The notes: a model not told the origin generated them from the sequence alone. 40,351 nt of DNA from Pelatocladus maniniholoensis HA4357-MV3 (GCA_019359115.1 JAHHHW010000125.1:1-40351), one strand, 5' to 3'. Shown: positions 27,114 through 36,732, counted from the stretch's first letter. Made by a program: numbers and translations.

Positions 27114-27722
27114 ATGTCCCGATACAGAGGACCACGATTAAGAATTACACGTCGCCTGGGTGAATTGCCAGGACTAACTCGTAAAAGCGCCAGACGCTCT
27201 TATCCCCCCGGTCAGCATGGTCAGAACCGCAAGAAGCGTTCTGAGTACGCTGTCCGTCTTGAAGAAAAGCAAAAACTCCGCTTCAACTACGGTTTGACAG
27301 AAAAGCAACTGCTGCGGTATGTACGGAAAGCCAGACGTGTGACTGGTTCTACCGGACAAGTGCTACTGCAATTGCTAGAAATGCGCTTGGATAATACAGT
27401 TTTCCGCTTGGGTATGGCTCCCACTATCCCCGCAGCACGCCAATTGGTAAACCACGGACATGTCACAATTAATGGTCGCGTGGTGAATATTCCTAGTTAC
27501 CAGTGTCGTCCAGGAGAAGTCATTGCTGTTAGAAATAAAGAAGCATCCCGGAAGTTAGTAGAAGCTAACTTACAATATCCCGGTTTAGCCAATCTTCCCA
27601 GTCATCTTGAATTTGACAAAAACAAGATGGAAGGTAAAGTCAATAGTGTCATTGAACGTGAATGGATAGCACTCAGTATTAACGAACTACTCGTAGTTGA
27701 GTACTACTCACGTCAAGCGTAA
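27114..27722 (+). CDS. rpsD: 30S ribosomal protein S4
   Basis: A 202-residue S4, starting [20 protein letters not shown]. The N-terminal part (about 1-90) binds 16S rRNA. The S4 RNA-binding domain (about 92-155) starts at [23 protein letters not shown] and includes [13 protein letters not shown]. It is an early assembly protein of the small subunit. As often in cyanobacteria it is a single gene outside the ribosomal operons. The ATG follows TTAGGAAGCTC. The C-terminus is complete. A hairpin of tcattag repeats separates it from convergent moaA. Confidence 0.98.
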   Translation: MSRYRGPRLRITRRLGELPGLTRKSARRSYPPGQHGQNRKKRSEYAVRLEEKQKLRFNYGLTEKQLLRYVRKARRVTGSTGQVLLQLLEMRLDNTVFRLGMAPTIPAARQLVNHGHVTINGRVVNIPSYQCRPGEVIAVRNKEASRKLVEANLQYPGLANLPSHLEFDKNKMEGKVNSVIEREWIALSINELLVVEYYSRQA

Positions 27723-27731
27723 TCGTCATTA

Positions 27732-27761
27732 GTCATTAGTCATTTGCAAATGATTAATGAC
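27732..27761. terminator. Two-way terminator between rpsD and moaA
   Basis: Arms gtcattagtcattt (27732-27745) and aaatgattaatgac (27748-27761) pair over 14 positions with one mismatch or wobble and a 2-base loop. It fills the short space between the convergent stops and is built from tcattag repeat units. Confidence 0.55.
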
Positions 27762-28747
27762 TAACCACCAATTTGTGACATGGTGCGAGTGTACGCATCT
27801 TTTGCACCTGAGTCACGCAACTGAAAATTGATTTCTGGCTTAATGGCTAACAATTCTGTTACCTGTTGCTGAAGTTCGGTGATGCTAACTCCAGTTCGTA
27901 AAGCCGTTTTTAAATCTATTTGTCCAGTTTCGTTTAATAAACACGGACGTAACCAACCATCAGCAGAAAGACGCATCCGGTTACAACGATCGCAAAAACA
28001 TTCGGACATCTGACTGATAAAACCCAGTGTTCCCTTCGCCCCTGGAATTTGAAATACATCGGCTGGCCCGTTACCACGTACCTGCGCTTCTGTCAATCCC
28101 CAGCGTGTGCGGATGCTTTGCCGAATTTCTTCAGAAGCTATCCAACCGCGATCGCCAAATAATTCTGCATTACCAATTGGCATAAACTCAATAAAACGGA
28201 CGTGCCATTGTTTGTCAATGGTCAATGCTGCGAGATCCAAAACTTCATGGTCGTTGACATCGGGGATAACCACTACGTTTAGTTTCAAGGGGTCAAATCC
28301 TATACTATAAGCAGCTTGAATTCCATTCCATACATCTTGCCAGCGAGAACGACCACGATTGCCAATAATTTGGTTAAAAACATCAGGCTCAAGAGAATCC
28401 AAGCTAATATTAATTCGCTGTAAACCTGCATGATAGAGACTTTGCGCCATTGGGGCGAGTAAAAAACCGTTGGTTGTCATTGAGAGGTCTTGTGTTTCTT
28501 CAAAAGAAGCGATCGCCCTCACCAACTCCACCACATGTGGACGTAATAAAGGTTCTCCCCCAGTCAAACGAAACCTGGTAAATCCTACGGGTATAAAAAC
28601 TTCGTGAATGAGAGTGAGTAGTTCTTCATCAGTCAATAAATTTTGCTTGAGGATATAGTCTAATTCTGCACCCTCCGGCATACAGTATTGACAACGAAAA
28701 TTGCAGCGATCAACTAAACTAATCCGGAGGTAATCTACCTGGTTCAT
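27761..28747 (-). CDS. moaA: GTP 3',8-cyclase (molybdenum cofactor)
   Basis: A 328-residue radical SAM enzyme for the first step of molybdopterin synthesis, turning GTP into 3',8-cyclo-GTP. The N-terminal cluster motif CNFRCQYC gives Cys15, Cys19 and Cys22. The C-terminal second cluster that binds GTP is in [15 protein letters not shown] and WLRPCL. The C-terminal Gly-Gly, required for activity in known MoaA, is present (SQIGG). Nitrate reductase and similar enzymes need this cofactor. No other moa gene is adjacent. It is divergent from the serC-type gene. Confidence 0.97.
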   Translation of the reverse strand: MNQVDYLRISLVDRCNFRCQYCMPEGAELDYILKQNLLTDEELLTLIHEVFIPVGFTRFRLTGGEPLLRPHVVELVRAIASFEETQDLSMTTNGFLLAPMAQSLYHAGLQRINISLDSLEPDVFNQIIGNRGRSRWQDVWNGIQAAYSIGFDPLKLNVVVIPDVNDHEVLDLAALTIDKQWHVRFIEFMPIGNAELFGDRGWIASEEIRQSIRTRWGLTEAQVRGNGPADVFQIPGAKGTLGFISQMSECFCDRCNRMRLSADGWLRPCLLNETGQIDLKTALRTGVSITELQQQVTELLAIKPEINFQLRDSGAKDAYTRTMSQIGG

Positions 28748-28969
28748 GACTTTATAATTTTATTTTATGATTTTCATACCTAAGTATTTTTTGTCAATGC
28801 ATAAATACATTTTAGCTTGAACCGTCAGAAGCCTCACACTGAAACGGTACTCAGGGAGCGTGTTGGGATGAATGGCGGGACAAAAACTCAACTACGGTTT
28901 GACTAGGATACTTTACGCTAACGCTAACGTGTTTCGATCTGGCATGATCATTTCATGAGTTTTTAATTT

Positions 28970-28996
28970 AACCCGGTTTCTCATAGAAACCGGGTT
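28970..28996. repeat. Perfect 12-bp hairpin in the leader of the serC-type gene
   Basis: Arms aacccggtttct (28970-28981) and agaaaccgggtt (28985-28996) with a 3-base loop. It sits 33 bases before the ATG of the aminotransferase gene. The same AACCCGGTTTCT hairpin is, from memory, a frequent repeat in cyanobacteria. It is not followed by a T-run, so it is more likely a repeat or leader structure than a terminator. Confidence 0.6.
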
Positions 28997-29029
28997 TGTG
29001 ATCCCCACCCGCAATTTTGCAATTTACTT

Positions 29030-30208
29030 ATGTCAGAAAATCTTACTCCTCCAATCACCAAACCTCACCGTCCGCATTTTTCCTCTGGTCCTTGTGCAAA
29101 ACGCCCTGGCTGGTCTGTTTCTGTTTTGCAAGATGCTTATGTAGGTCGATCTCACCGTTCTGAGGGTGGGAAAGTAAAGTTAAAACAAGTAATTGAGCTA
29201 TCCAAAAAGATTTTGGGTGTACCCGCAGACTATCGCCTAGGTATCGTACCAGCTTCTGATACTGGTGCAGTAGAAATGGCGCTGTGGTCACTCTTGGGAA
29301 AACTCCCCCTAGATATCTTGGCGTGGGAAAGCTTTGGTCAAGAATGGGTAAAAGATGTCGTCGATGAACTACAGTTAGACGATGCTCGTATCCTGAAAGC
29401 ACCTTACGGGAGTTTACCGGATTTAGCACAAGTGGATTTTAGCCACGATGTAGTATTTTTGTGGAATGGAACTACTTCCGGTGTTCGTGTTCCAAATGGC
29501 GATTGGATTCGGTGCGATCGCACTGGTTTAACTATCTGCGATGCAACATCAGCTGTTTTCGCAATGGACATACCTTGGGATAAATTAGATGTAGTTACCT
29601 ATTCTTGGCAAAAAGTCTTGGGTGGAGAAGCCCAACATGGCGTCATCGTCCTTTCACCCCGAGCTGTAGAACGCTTAGAAACCTACAAAGCGCCACGCCC
29701 ACTACCAAAATTATTTCGCCTTGCCCAAAAAGGCAAGTTAATTGAAGGAATTTTTCAAGGAGATACTATCAACACCCCATCAATGCTGTGCGTAGAAGAT
29801 GCATTGGATGGACTGAAATGGGCAGAAACTATTGGTGGACTTCCTGGTTTAATTAACCGCGCTCAAGCCAACCTTGCAGCTATGGCTAAATGGGTGGAAC
29901 AAAGTAGCTGGGCAAATTTTTTAGCTGAAAAGCCCGAAACTCGCTCTTGTACATCAATTTGTCTCAAAATTGTCGATGCTTGGTTTACTGAGTTAAGTCC
30001 AGAACAACAGGGACAATGTGCGAAAAAATTGGCTAAAACCTTAGAAAAACAGCAAGTTGCTTACGATATCGCTTCCTATCGGGCTGCACCTCCTGGAATC
30101 AGAATTTGGGGTGGTGCTACAGTTGAAACAGCAGATATCGAAGCCCTACTACCTTGGTTGGATTGGGCATATGCAACTGTGAAAACAGAAATGAAAGAAG
30201 TAGTATAA
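29030..30208 (+). CDS. serC: Phosphoserine aminotransferase-type enzyme (class V)
   Basis: A 392-residue PLP enzyme. [14 protein letters not shown] at the start and YVGRSHRS are typical of the long SerC subgroup (as in Brucella and some archaea), which differs from the 360-residue E. coli type. The PLP Lys is Lys195 in [10 protein letters not shown] and the ring-nitrogen Asp is Asp171 in [12 protein letters not shown]. The likely reaction makes 3-phosphoserine from 3-phosphohydroxypyruvate and glutamate, in serine synthesis. Another class V substrate cannot be excluded from sequence alone. It is monocistronic, with a hairpin in its leader and a terminator behind. Confidence 0.88.
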   Translation: MSENLTPPITKPHRPHFSSGPCAKRPGWSVSVLQDAYVGRSHRSEGGKVKLKQVIELSKKILGVPADYRLGIVPASDTGAVEMALWSLLGKLPLDILAWESFGQEWVKDVVDELQLDDARILKAPYGSLPDLAQVDFSHDVVFLWNGTTSGVRVPNGDWIRCDRTGLTICDATSAVFAMDIPWDKLDVVTYSWQKVLGGEAQHGVIVLSPRAVERLETYKAPRPLPKLFRLAQKGKLIEGIFQGDTINTPSMLCVEDALDGLKWAETIGGLPGLINRAQANLAAMAKWVEQSSWANFLAEKPETRSCTSICLKIVDAWFTELSPEQQGQCAKKLAKTLEKQQVAYDIASYRAAPPGIRIWGGATVETADIEALLPWLDWAYATVKTEMKEVV

Positions 30209-30291
30209 TTCGCAACTTCACAAACTTCTAGCTTGGGGATTGTTGGTTCACTGAGCCAACTTGTCTAAACTTGTTGCCAATTTATTTTAAC

Positions 30292-30337
30292 GTGAGCTTC
30301 CAACGAATATAGTTCGTTAGAAGCTCACATTATTTTA
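30292..30337 (+). terminator. Terminator after the serC-type gene
   Basis: Arms gtgagcttc (30292-30300) and gaagctcac (30320-30328) pair perfectly. After one mismatch, aacgaa (30302-30307) pairs with ttcgtt (30313-30318) around a 5-base loop. A T-rich stretch attattttat follows, as in an intrinsic terminator. It ends serC transcription before the helicase cassette. Confidence 0.8.
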
Positions 30338-30369
30338 TGGTTATGTATTTTATCTAAGGAATTTCACCA

Positions 30370-32436
30370 GTGTCTTACTTAGTTTTATTGTATAAAATTA
30401 AATATAATTTTCACACAATACTTTATGATGCCATGACATGGAATATTACGACAACACCAACCTTTCTCAATGAGCTATTAAACTTACCTCGTCATGTAAC
30501 TAGGAAACTACCAAGAAAAATAAGCGACATACAAGCTGATCCACATTCTGTAAGGTTAGATGCCATAAGACTTAAAAACAACCGAGAAGTATCACGTGTT
30601 CATGTCGGTGATGACTACCGACTATTCTATACCTTTGGAAATGGTTGGATTAAACTTTTAAGCATTTGCCATCGTCGAGATTGTTACAGAAGACGCATAC
30701 CTGAACCAACTCTTCCTGACATCAAAACTGATGAAGATTCTCTCGAACCAAAAACTTTGAGTAATGATAATAAACTCATCACAGAAGGTAAATTGAGAGA
30801 CTGGAATATTCCTGAAAGGTATTGGGAGAATTTGCTTATTATTAAAAATGAAGATGAATTACTTTCATTAGATATTCCATCTAATTACATATTTTTATTA
30901 ATTGATAATTTAAGTCCACGTTCTTTAGATGAAATAGAATATCAAAATGAACTTTTAGTATCACCAGAAGATTTAGAGAGCTTTGTGGAAGGTAAGCTTG
31001 AAATAACTAAATTTTTACTTAAACTTAGTCAGGAACAGCAAAGGCTCAAAGATTTACAAACGAACAACGCAATTTTAGTTAAAGGTGCTGCTGGAACTGG
31101 TAAATCAACCCTAGCACTCTATCGAGTTAAGAAGTTAGTTGATAGTGGTGTTGAAAAAATTCTATTTACTACTTATACAGAATCATTAGCGAATTACTCT
31201 AAGTACTTACTTAAGGATTTATTGGGGAAATCACCAGAACAATGTGGAGTTGAGGTTAGTACTTTTGATTGGACAGCAATTAAATATTATAAGCAACAAT
31301 ATGGCAATCCTTTATTTCCTGAAGATAATGGTCTGATTTTTTTAGAATATGCTATTAAAAGTATCCCTGTATCTCAACAAATATTATTAAATAATTTAAA
31401 AATAGAATATCTATTAGAAGAAATTCAAATTATTATTGAAGCTCGTAATATTAATGATTTAAGTAGTTACTTACAGGAAAACAGATATGGCCGAAAATTA
31501 CCATTGAAAAACAGACAGCGCGAAGCTATATGGGAAGTCTACAAGTTTTGGAAACAAATCATGCAAGACTCTGGTTATATTAGCAAAGGTCTGATGCGAC
31601 AGAAAGCTTTAGAGATAGTTCAGCAGAAGCAAGAAAAACCATACAATGCTGTGATTATTGATGAAGCACAAGATTTATCACCTGTTGCTTTACGACTTCT
31701 AGCAGAAATTGTGGTTTCTCCTAGTGGACTTTACTTAACAGCAGACATTTCTCAATCTTTGTACCAACGTGGATTTAGTTGGAATTATATTCAGGATGCT
31801 ATCAAATTTAAAGGAGAGGTTAAAATTTTAAGAAATAGTTATCGAAGTACTTCTCAAATTACTAAAGCATGTACTGAAATTTTTAATTATTTAGGTCTAT
31901 TAGCAAGTGATGGGGAAACTTTATCTACGAAACCTATTGATTTGATAGGCGATAAACCAACGATATTATTAATAAATGATCCGATTCAACAAATAAAAAA
32001 AAATAAAGATTTTTTTATTACTTCATCTAAGACTTATAGGCTTCCAGTTTATGGAGGTGCTGTACTGACATCTGATCCAGAGATTGGAAAAATTATTGCA
32101 CAACAACTTAATGTGCATGGTTTAAAAGCAGCCTTTATGGAAAAAGATGAAATTGATATCAGTAAACACTGCATTAAAATCATGACTATTAATTCATCGA
32201 AGGGATTCGAGTTCCCATTTGTTACTTTAGTAGGATTAGAAGAAGGAAAGTTACCTAATTTAACAAATATACCTTCTGAAGAAGAAGATGAAGCTCTCAA
32301 ACAACAACTTAGGCTTTTTTACGTTGGTTGTTCACGAGCGATGCGTTCACTACTTGTATGTGCGTCTAAGACATCTCCCTCTCGGTTTATTTCCCAATTC
32401 AATAAGTCCTCTTATTGGAGTTTTGAGGAAGCTTAA
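30370..32436 (+). CDS. RelE/ParE-like domain fused to a UvrD-type SF1 helicase
   Basis: A 688-residue fusion. Residues 23-107 look like a RelE/ParE toxin fold (TWNITTTPTFLNELLNLP, then VHVGDDYRLFYTFGNGW and HRRDCYRR, with the basic residues and end Tyr of that family). The helicase follows with Walker A GAAGTGKST at 239-247, DEAQD at 431-435, NSYRS at 489-493, TINSSKGFEF at 606-615 and FYVGCSRA at 650-657. Motifs are complete, so it should be an active ATPase. The start is uncertain: GTG 30370 has an AAGGA site, ATG 30433 begins exactly at the RelE-like domain. It overlaps the next gene by one base. It is AT-rich with no HIP1 site. Role unknown; DNA repair or defence are options. Confidence 0.85.
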   Translation: MSYLVLLYKIKYNFHTILYDAMTWNITTTPTFLNELLNLPRHVTRKLPRKISDIQADPHSVRLDAIRLKNNREVSRVHVGDDYRLFYTFGNGWIKLLSICHRRDCYRRRIPEPTLPDIKTDEDSLEPKTLSNDNKLITEGKLRDWNIPERYWENLLIIKNEDELLSLDIPSNYIFLLIDNLSPRSLDEIEYQNELLVSPEDLESFVEGKLEITKFLLKLSQEQQRLKDLQTNNAILVKGAAGTGKSTLALYRVKKLVDSGVEKILFTTYTESLANYSKYLLKDLLGKSPEQCGVEVSTFDWTAIKYYKQQYGNPLFPEDNGLIFLEYAIKSIPVSQQILLNNLKIEYLLEEIQIIIEARNINDLSSYLQENRYGRKLPLKNRQREAIWEVYKFWKQIMQDSGYISKGLMRQKALEIVQQKQEKPYNAVIIDEAQDLSPVALRLLAEIVVSPSGLYLTADISQSLYQRGFSWNYIQDAIKFKGEVKILRNSYRSTSQITKACTEIFNYLGLLASDGETLSTKPIDLIGDKPTILLINDPIQQIKKNKDFFITSSKTYRLPVYGGAVLTSDPEIGKIIAQQLNVHGLKAAFMEKDEIDISKHCIKIMTINSSKGFEFPFVTLVGLEEGKLPNLTNIPSEEEDEALKQQLRLFYVGCSRAMRSLLVCASKTSPSRFISQFNKSSYWSFEEA

Positions 32437-33899
32437 TGAATGAATCAGAAATCATTAGACTAGCTGACTTACTTAATATGAATAATCGTCAAATAAAGCA
32501 AGTTAGTAATAAACTAGGTAGGGGAGAAGCAATTCTTGATTGTACTGGATATAATGACGCTATACCTGATCATAAACTCAAGATATTGTTCTCTGGTATT
32601 CCAAGTGAATGGCAGCGTCCAAGTGAATTGTATAACTTTATAAACTTAGATACTCTTGAGAGTAACCTCTCTCACCAGATTAATCAATACATATTATCTT
32701 CTGATAATGAACAAATTAATAAACCACTTTTCTGGAGAATTTGTTTTTTCGTAATATCTCTTTCTATATTAATCCTGGGAGCAAAGTATGTTGAGTTTTT
32801 ACGCAAACCAAAAGTTGGCTTTTCTTACATTAAAATTGGTAGCATGTGGAAGCCAGAAAATTATGCCTCTCTTGCAGATTATCTTCAAAATCAGTTAATA
32901 CCTAATGATTTTATCAAATTTCTAAAAGGAGAGCGAGTAAAAGTTATTCATGAAGGAGATAAGACACTTAATTACCAAACTGCTAAAGAGCGAATTTTCA
33001 GAAAAGAGTGGGATATAGCATTTACCTTATCTCCTGTTTTATCTATAACAGCAAAAGATAGTGGTTACACTTTTGTAGCCAACATGTTTCCTGATCAACC
33101 AACCTATTATCGTTCTGCAATCTATGTCAGAGCAGATAGCCAAATTCAATCTCTTTCTGATTTGAAGCCAACAACAGTAATTGCTATGGGAGATTTCAAC
33201 TCTGTCTCTAGTTTTTATGTTCCGGTTTATGATTTATATGGAAAATCATTGACGGTTAAAATGGGGTTTCGAGGACAAGAAATTCGAGAATTGATTGAAA
33301 AAGGAAAAGCTGATGTTGGAGTTGGTGCATACGGCGATACAATTCAAAATAATTCAAATATCAGGATAATTCACTTAAGTAAAGTGATTCCAGGTTCAGG
33401 CGTTTATTTATCTCCAAATTTACCAATACCTGATCGAGCTACGCTTAAAAAAGTTTTACTACATGCACCAAAAGAAGTTAATAAAAAAGCTAATTATGAC
33501 TTGAATAAAGAAGTAAATTATCAATCTTTGATTGGCATTATACAGAAAACAGAGAAAGTTTTAGAGTGTGCTGACTTTACGAAGAATCCAGTTAACTTTT
33601 TCTGTCATTTTAATAAGTCTTTCTCTAAGCCAGTTCAACCTATTAATATAACGGCTAGCGTGAATGGCTTTAGCTATATTAATTCTAATATGATTAAATT
33701 AACTCTAGAAGATGAAAAATCAAAAATTTATACATTAGTAACTTTTGTAAATTTACTTAATCAAGCTTCAAATGGTATGAGTGTTATAAATCTTCAAAAA
33801 AAACAAATTCAAATTATTGGTGCAGTACCTAAAAGGCGTGCAGATGAAAGTTTTGAAGTGATTATTACCCGACCTAATCAAGTAAAAGTTTTAAATTAG
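32436..33899 (+). CDS. Membrane-anchored PhnD-like substrate-binding protein
   Basis: A 487-residue three-part protein. Residues 1-90 are a soluble, mostly helical domain I cannot name. One membrane helix lies at about 98-119. Residues 125-400 resemble PhnD-type periplasmic binding proteins (phosphate/phosphonate fold): YASLADYLQNQL, then YYRSAIYVRADSQIQSLSDL and KADVGVGAY. The last 90 residues look like a small beta domain. No ABC permease or ATPase is present, so transport is unlikely; ligand sensing across the membrane is more plausible (inference). The start overlaps the helicase stop (TAATG) with a GAGGA site, so the two are translationally coupled. It is AT-rich and HIP1-free like its partner. 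Confidence 0.75.
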   Translation: MNESEIIRLADLLNMNNRQIKQVSNKLGRGEAILDCTGYNDAIPDHKLKILFSGIPSEWQRPSELYNFINLDTLESNLSHQINQYILSSDNEQINKPLFWRICFFVISLSILILGAKYVEFLRKPKVGFSYIKIGSMWKPENYASLADYLQNQLIPNDFIKFLKGERVKVIHEGDKTLNYQTAKERIFRKEWDIAFTLSPVLSITAKDSGYTFVANMFPDQPTYYRSAIYVRADSQIQSLSDLKPTTVIAMGDFNSVSSFYVPVYDLYGKSLTVKMGFRGQEIRELIEKGKADVGVGAYGDTIQNNSNIRIIHLSKVIPGSGVYLSPNLPIPDRATLKKVLLHAPKEVNKKANYDLNKEVNYQSLIGIIQKTEKVLECADFTKNPVNFFCHFNKSFSKPVQPINITASVNGFSYINSNMIKLTLEDEKSKIYTLVTFVNLLNQASNGMSVINLQKKQIQIIGAVPKRRADESFEVIITRPNQVKVLN

Positions 33900-33955
33900 A
33901 TTACCTGATGCGGCGTGATGGGGAGCGATAATAAGCAACACTCAGAGTTCGCAGA

Positions 33956-35032
33956 TTGTGTAATAATAAACCGATCGCATACACTACTACGTTCCCAACC
34001 GTGCAAGCAACTGATAATTATGATGACTTAGCTGCTGCTTTACAACAGCCAGCAGACCTGGATTTTGAGATACCTGATCCAGAAGACGAAGAAATCCCGG
34101 AGCAGGAATTTCAACAGCAGCTAGATATAGCTTGGCAAGTGTGCGATCGCTTTGATTTGCAAACAGAAATTTGGCGGGGGCGAATTTTAAGAGCAGTCCG
34201 AGATCGAGAGAAAAAGGGTGGAGACGGACGGGGTGCGGGATTTCTCAAATGGCTTAAGGAACGAGAAATCAGTAAAAGTCAGGCTTATGCTTGGATTCAG
34301 CTTGCTAATAGTGCTGATACACTTCTAGAAGAAGGCAAGCTAGATCCAAGTGCCATTAAGAATTTCAGCAAACGCGCCTTTGTCGAAACCGCCAAATCAG
34401 TGCCAGAAGTGCAAATCATGGTGAGTGAAGCAGCACAAAAAGGCGATCGCATTACTAGAAGAGAAGTACGTCAACTCACTGACGAATGGACAGCCATGTC
34501 GTCAGATTTGTTACCTGAACCAGTTAAGCAAAAAGCAGCAGAAAATGTCCTTCCTCCTCGTTATATTGCGCCTCTGGTAAAGGAAATGGAAAAACTGCCA
34601 GAATCGCATCAACAAAGCTTACAGAAGGAAATAGCCCAAAATCCTGACCTCGATACTCTCAAACAGGTAACTTCAGAAGCCCGTAGTCTGGCAAAATATC
34701 TCAAAGCCGCAGCTCAAGTCCAAGCGTTGAACGAACAAGAAGTTGACATCGAAACCGCACTCATAGAAGCACAAAGAGTCGGTTGTTTAAGCATAGCTGC
34801 GGATCTAGTCAATCAAGCATCCCAGCTAGAACAAACTATCGGCAAATTGTACATGACCTGGAAACGCATCGGCAATTTAGCAGACAGATTATACGTAGAT
34901 ACAGGTGCAAGTACACCAGAATTGCGATCGCTCCTAGATTGCTTAGAACCTCTGGGTAGTGAAGTGATGGAATTGCAACTCGATAGTGCAGGAGAACGTG
35001 CTATCCGCCTGCAAATTCAGGAAACGGCTTAG
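33956..35032 (+). CDS. Conserved cyanobacterial hypothetical protein, HTH-like segment
   Basis: A 358-residue acidic soluble protein. After an acidic stretch (PDPEDEEIPEQEF) there is a segment GFLKWLKEREISKSQAYAWIQLAN that looks like a helix-turn-helix of the kind found in DUF3102-like or ParB-related proteins. The C-terminal part is long helical and may be coiled coil. Function unknown. Two starts are possible: TTG at 33956 and GTG at 34001, 15 codons later; neither has a strong ribosome site. HIP1 sites and balanced codon use return here, so it does not seem part of the AT-rich helicase cassette, although only 56 bases separate them. A strong terminator follows. Confidence 0.7.
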   Translation: MCNNKPIAYTTTFPTVQATDNYDDLAAALQQPADLDFEIPDPEDEEIPEQEFQQQLDIAWQVCDRFDLQTEIWRGRILRAVRDREKKGGDGRGAGFLKWLKEREISKSQAYAWIQLANSADTLLEEGKLDPSAIKNFSKRAFVETAKSVPEVQIMVSEAAQKGDRITRREVRQLTDEWTAMSSDLLPEPVKQKAAENVLPPRYIAPLVKEMEKLPESHQQSLQKEIAQNPDLDTLKQVTSEARSLAKYLKAAAQVQALNEQEVDIETALIEAQRVGCLSIAADLVNQASQLEQTIGKLYMTWKRIGNLADRLYVDTGASTPELRSLLDCLEPLGSEVMELQLDSAGERAIRLQIQETA

Positions 35033-35076
35033 TTGGGACTATCCCCATTTTTCAATATACCGCGCTTGGGTTTAAA

Positions 35077-35130
35077 CCCCTTGCGGAAACCTGAGTAGTT
35101 TTGTCCAGGTTTCCGCAAGGGGAATTTTTG
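35077..35130. terminator. Strong 17-bp terminator hairpin, two-way
   Basis: Arms ccccttgcggaaacctg (35077-35093) and caggtttccgcaagggg (35106-35122) pair perfectly over 17 bp with a 12-base loop, followed by aattttt. It lies between the convergent hypothetical gene and AI-2E-type gene and probably ends transcription from the plus strand, perhaps from both. Confidence 0.85.
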
Positions 35131-35165
35131 AAACATTTGGGATGCTCCCTCAGTTCGTGACTCTA

Positions 35166-36320
35166 TTACTTAACATCATCAATATCGGACTTTGCTTCAC
35201 TATTTGTTATTTTTTTAACTGCTAAATCGTCTGTTTCTGGTCTAGTTTCATCGTTTAATTTATCAGAAACGATGATAAATTCAGTTTTTCGTTTAGGTTT
35301 ACTATTCCATTGATCTAAAACATCTTTGACAAAAACTTCTTCCAACCAAATTTTAGCCACAACAGTTAATGGTAGAGCTAAAAATAAGCCTAAGAAGCCA
35401 AACAAATATGCAAAAAATAGTTGAGCAATTAAAGTAATAGCTGGAAGTAAAGAAACCTGATGCGCCATTACAATTGGCGTGATGAAATTACTTTCGGTTT
35501 GTTGAATAAAAAAGTAGAGTCCCAATACAGCCAGAGATTTCCAGGGAGTATCTAAAAGTGCGATCGCCATTGCTGGAATAACACTGAGTGTCGGGCCGAG
35601 ATTGGGAATCAAGTTTAAAAATCCTGCTAAAACCCCTAAAGCAAGGGCGGCGGGAATACGCAAAATTGATAAGCCGATCACACTCATCAATCCCACCACA
35701 GACATAGCGATAAAAGCCCCTGTAACCCATCCCTCCAAAGAAATTTCGCATCTATCCAAAATTCCATCTACCCGTCGTCGATAAAAAGAAGGAAATAAAC
35801 GGATGAATAGCTTGCGGTAAGCTTGGGGATCGGCTAAGAACATCCCTGTTAAAACAAGCACTAATAATATTTTGAGAACTACTTCCAAAGAACCAGAAAC
35901 AACAGCAAAGGAAGTACCAACTGCACGGTTAATAAATGGCTGTGCTTGTTGACTCAAATTGTTGATATCAGGAATGTATGGAGTTAACTGGGTGGGAAGA
36001 ATTGATCTGAGATTGGAAAACCAAATATTAAAGCGTTCTATACCTCTAGGAACCTGATAGGTAAGTTGTTGAAACTGAACGGCAAAAGGCGGGACAATTA
36101 GCCAGAAAAAACCGACTATAGCAGCTAGAAAAATTCCTACTGACAAGGCTACGGCGAATCCGCGTCTCATCCCGGAGCGTTGAAATCTCCGAGCGAGTCG
36201 ATTCAAAGTAGTTGCTAGTACTATGGCAGCAAACATCAATAGAAGTACTTCTTTAAGTTGCCACAATATATACACAGACATGAGTATGGCAATTAAGCCG
36301 AGCCATTGACCTAGATTCAC
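35166..36320 (-). CDS. AI-2E/PerM (UPF0118) family membrane protein
   Basis: A 384-residue membrane protein with about eight helices in the AI-2E-family layout: three N-terminal helices, a large polar loop, then a helical C-terminal bundle with LGVLAGFLNLIPNLGPTLSVIPAM and IVMAHQVSLLPAITLIAQLFFAYLFG, both typical signatures. The family includes TqsA (AI-2 export) and PerM-like and sodium/proton antiporter proteins, so the true substrate is open. The last 50 residues are charged and cytoplasmic (SKPKRKTE onward), without homology I can name. It is convergent with the hypothetical gene and shares the terminator region. Confidence 0.88.
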   Translation of the reverse strand: MNLGQWLGLIAILMSVYILWQLKEVLLLMFAAIVLATTLNRLARRFQRSGMRRGFAVALSVGIFLAAIVGFFWLIVPPFAVQFQQLTYQVPRGIERFNIWFSNLRSILPTQLTPYIPDINNLSQQAQPFINRAVGTSFAVVSGSLEVVLKILLVLVLTGMFLADPQAYRKLFIRLFPSFYRRRVDGILDRCEISLEGWVTGAFIAMSVVGLMSVIGLSILRIPAALALGVLAGFLNLIPNLGPTLSVIPAMAIALLDTPWKSLAVLGLYFFIQQTESNFITPIVMAHQVSLLPAITLIAQLFFAYLFGFLGLFLALPLTVVAKIWLEEVFVKDVLDQWNSKPKRKTEFIIVSDKLNDETRPETDDLAVKKITNSEAKSDIDDVK

Positions 36321-36456
36321 CGAGCCTCCTGGCAGTCGATAAACTGCTATTTTAGATCAGCTATTAATTACCAATTATTCAGTCAACAGGCAACTTTGAT
36401 AACTGTTAACTATAAACTGGTAACTGTAGAAAGCAGCTAGATTAGCCGATTTTAGC

Positions 36457-36654
36457 TTAATCGAGCATTTGTTTCTGGGCTTGGAATCGCCATAGCAGAG
36501 CGATCGCCATAATCACTGTCGGTAATAAAACTATAATCAAGGCGTTGATTGACGTTGCAGGGATGAATAGAAAAGGGCCTGCATACTTAATCAATAACGA
36601 AATCACAGCAGAGAGTAAAAATACCTTTAACACAAATCCAAGTTGATTTTTCAT
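36457..36654 (-). CDS. Small two-helix membrane protein
   Basis: A 65-residue protein with helices at about 7-24 and 36-54 and a short polar tail (RFQAQKQMLD). Not a named family to me; short membrane proteins of this look are common in cyanobacteria. The frame contains a HIP1 site and has normal codon use, which supports a real gene. It lies 136 bases upstream of the AI-2E-type gene on the same strand and could be co-transcribed. Function unknown. Confidence 0.6.
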   Translation of the reverse strand: MKNQLGFVLKVFLLSAVISLLIKYAGPFLFIPATSINALIIVLLPTVIMAIALLWRFQAQKQMLD

Positions 36655-36732
36655 AAAAAGTACGGCTATTCACATTCTTCTGGGGGGTAGGCACGATAAC
36701 GAATTGTAACACCCAATTTTTACAATAAATAT

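Noticed and set aside
28748-28969. Molybdenum-cofactor riboswitch before moaA
   Set aside because: No matching conserved structure was visible; the region shows only short repeats and AT-rich sequence.
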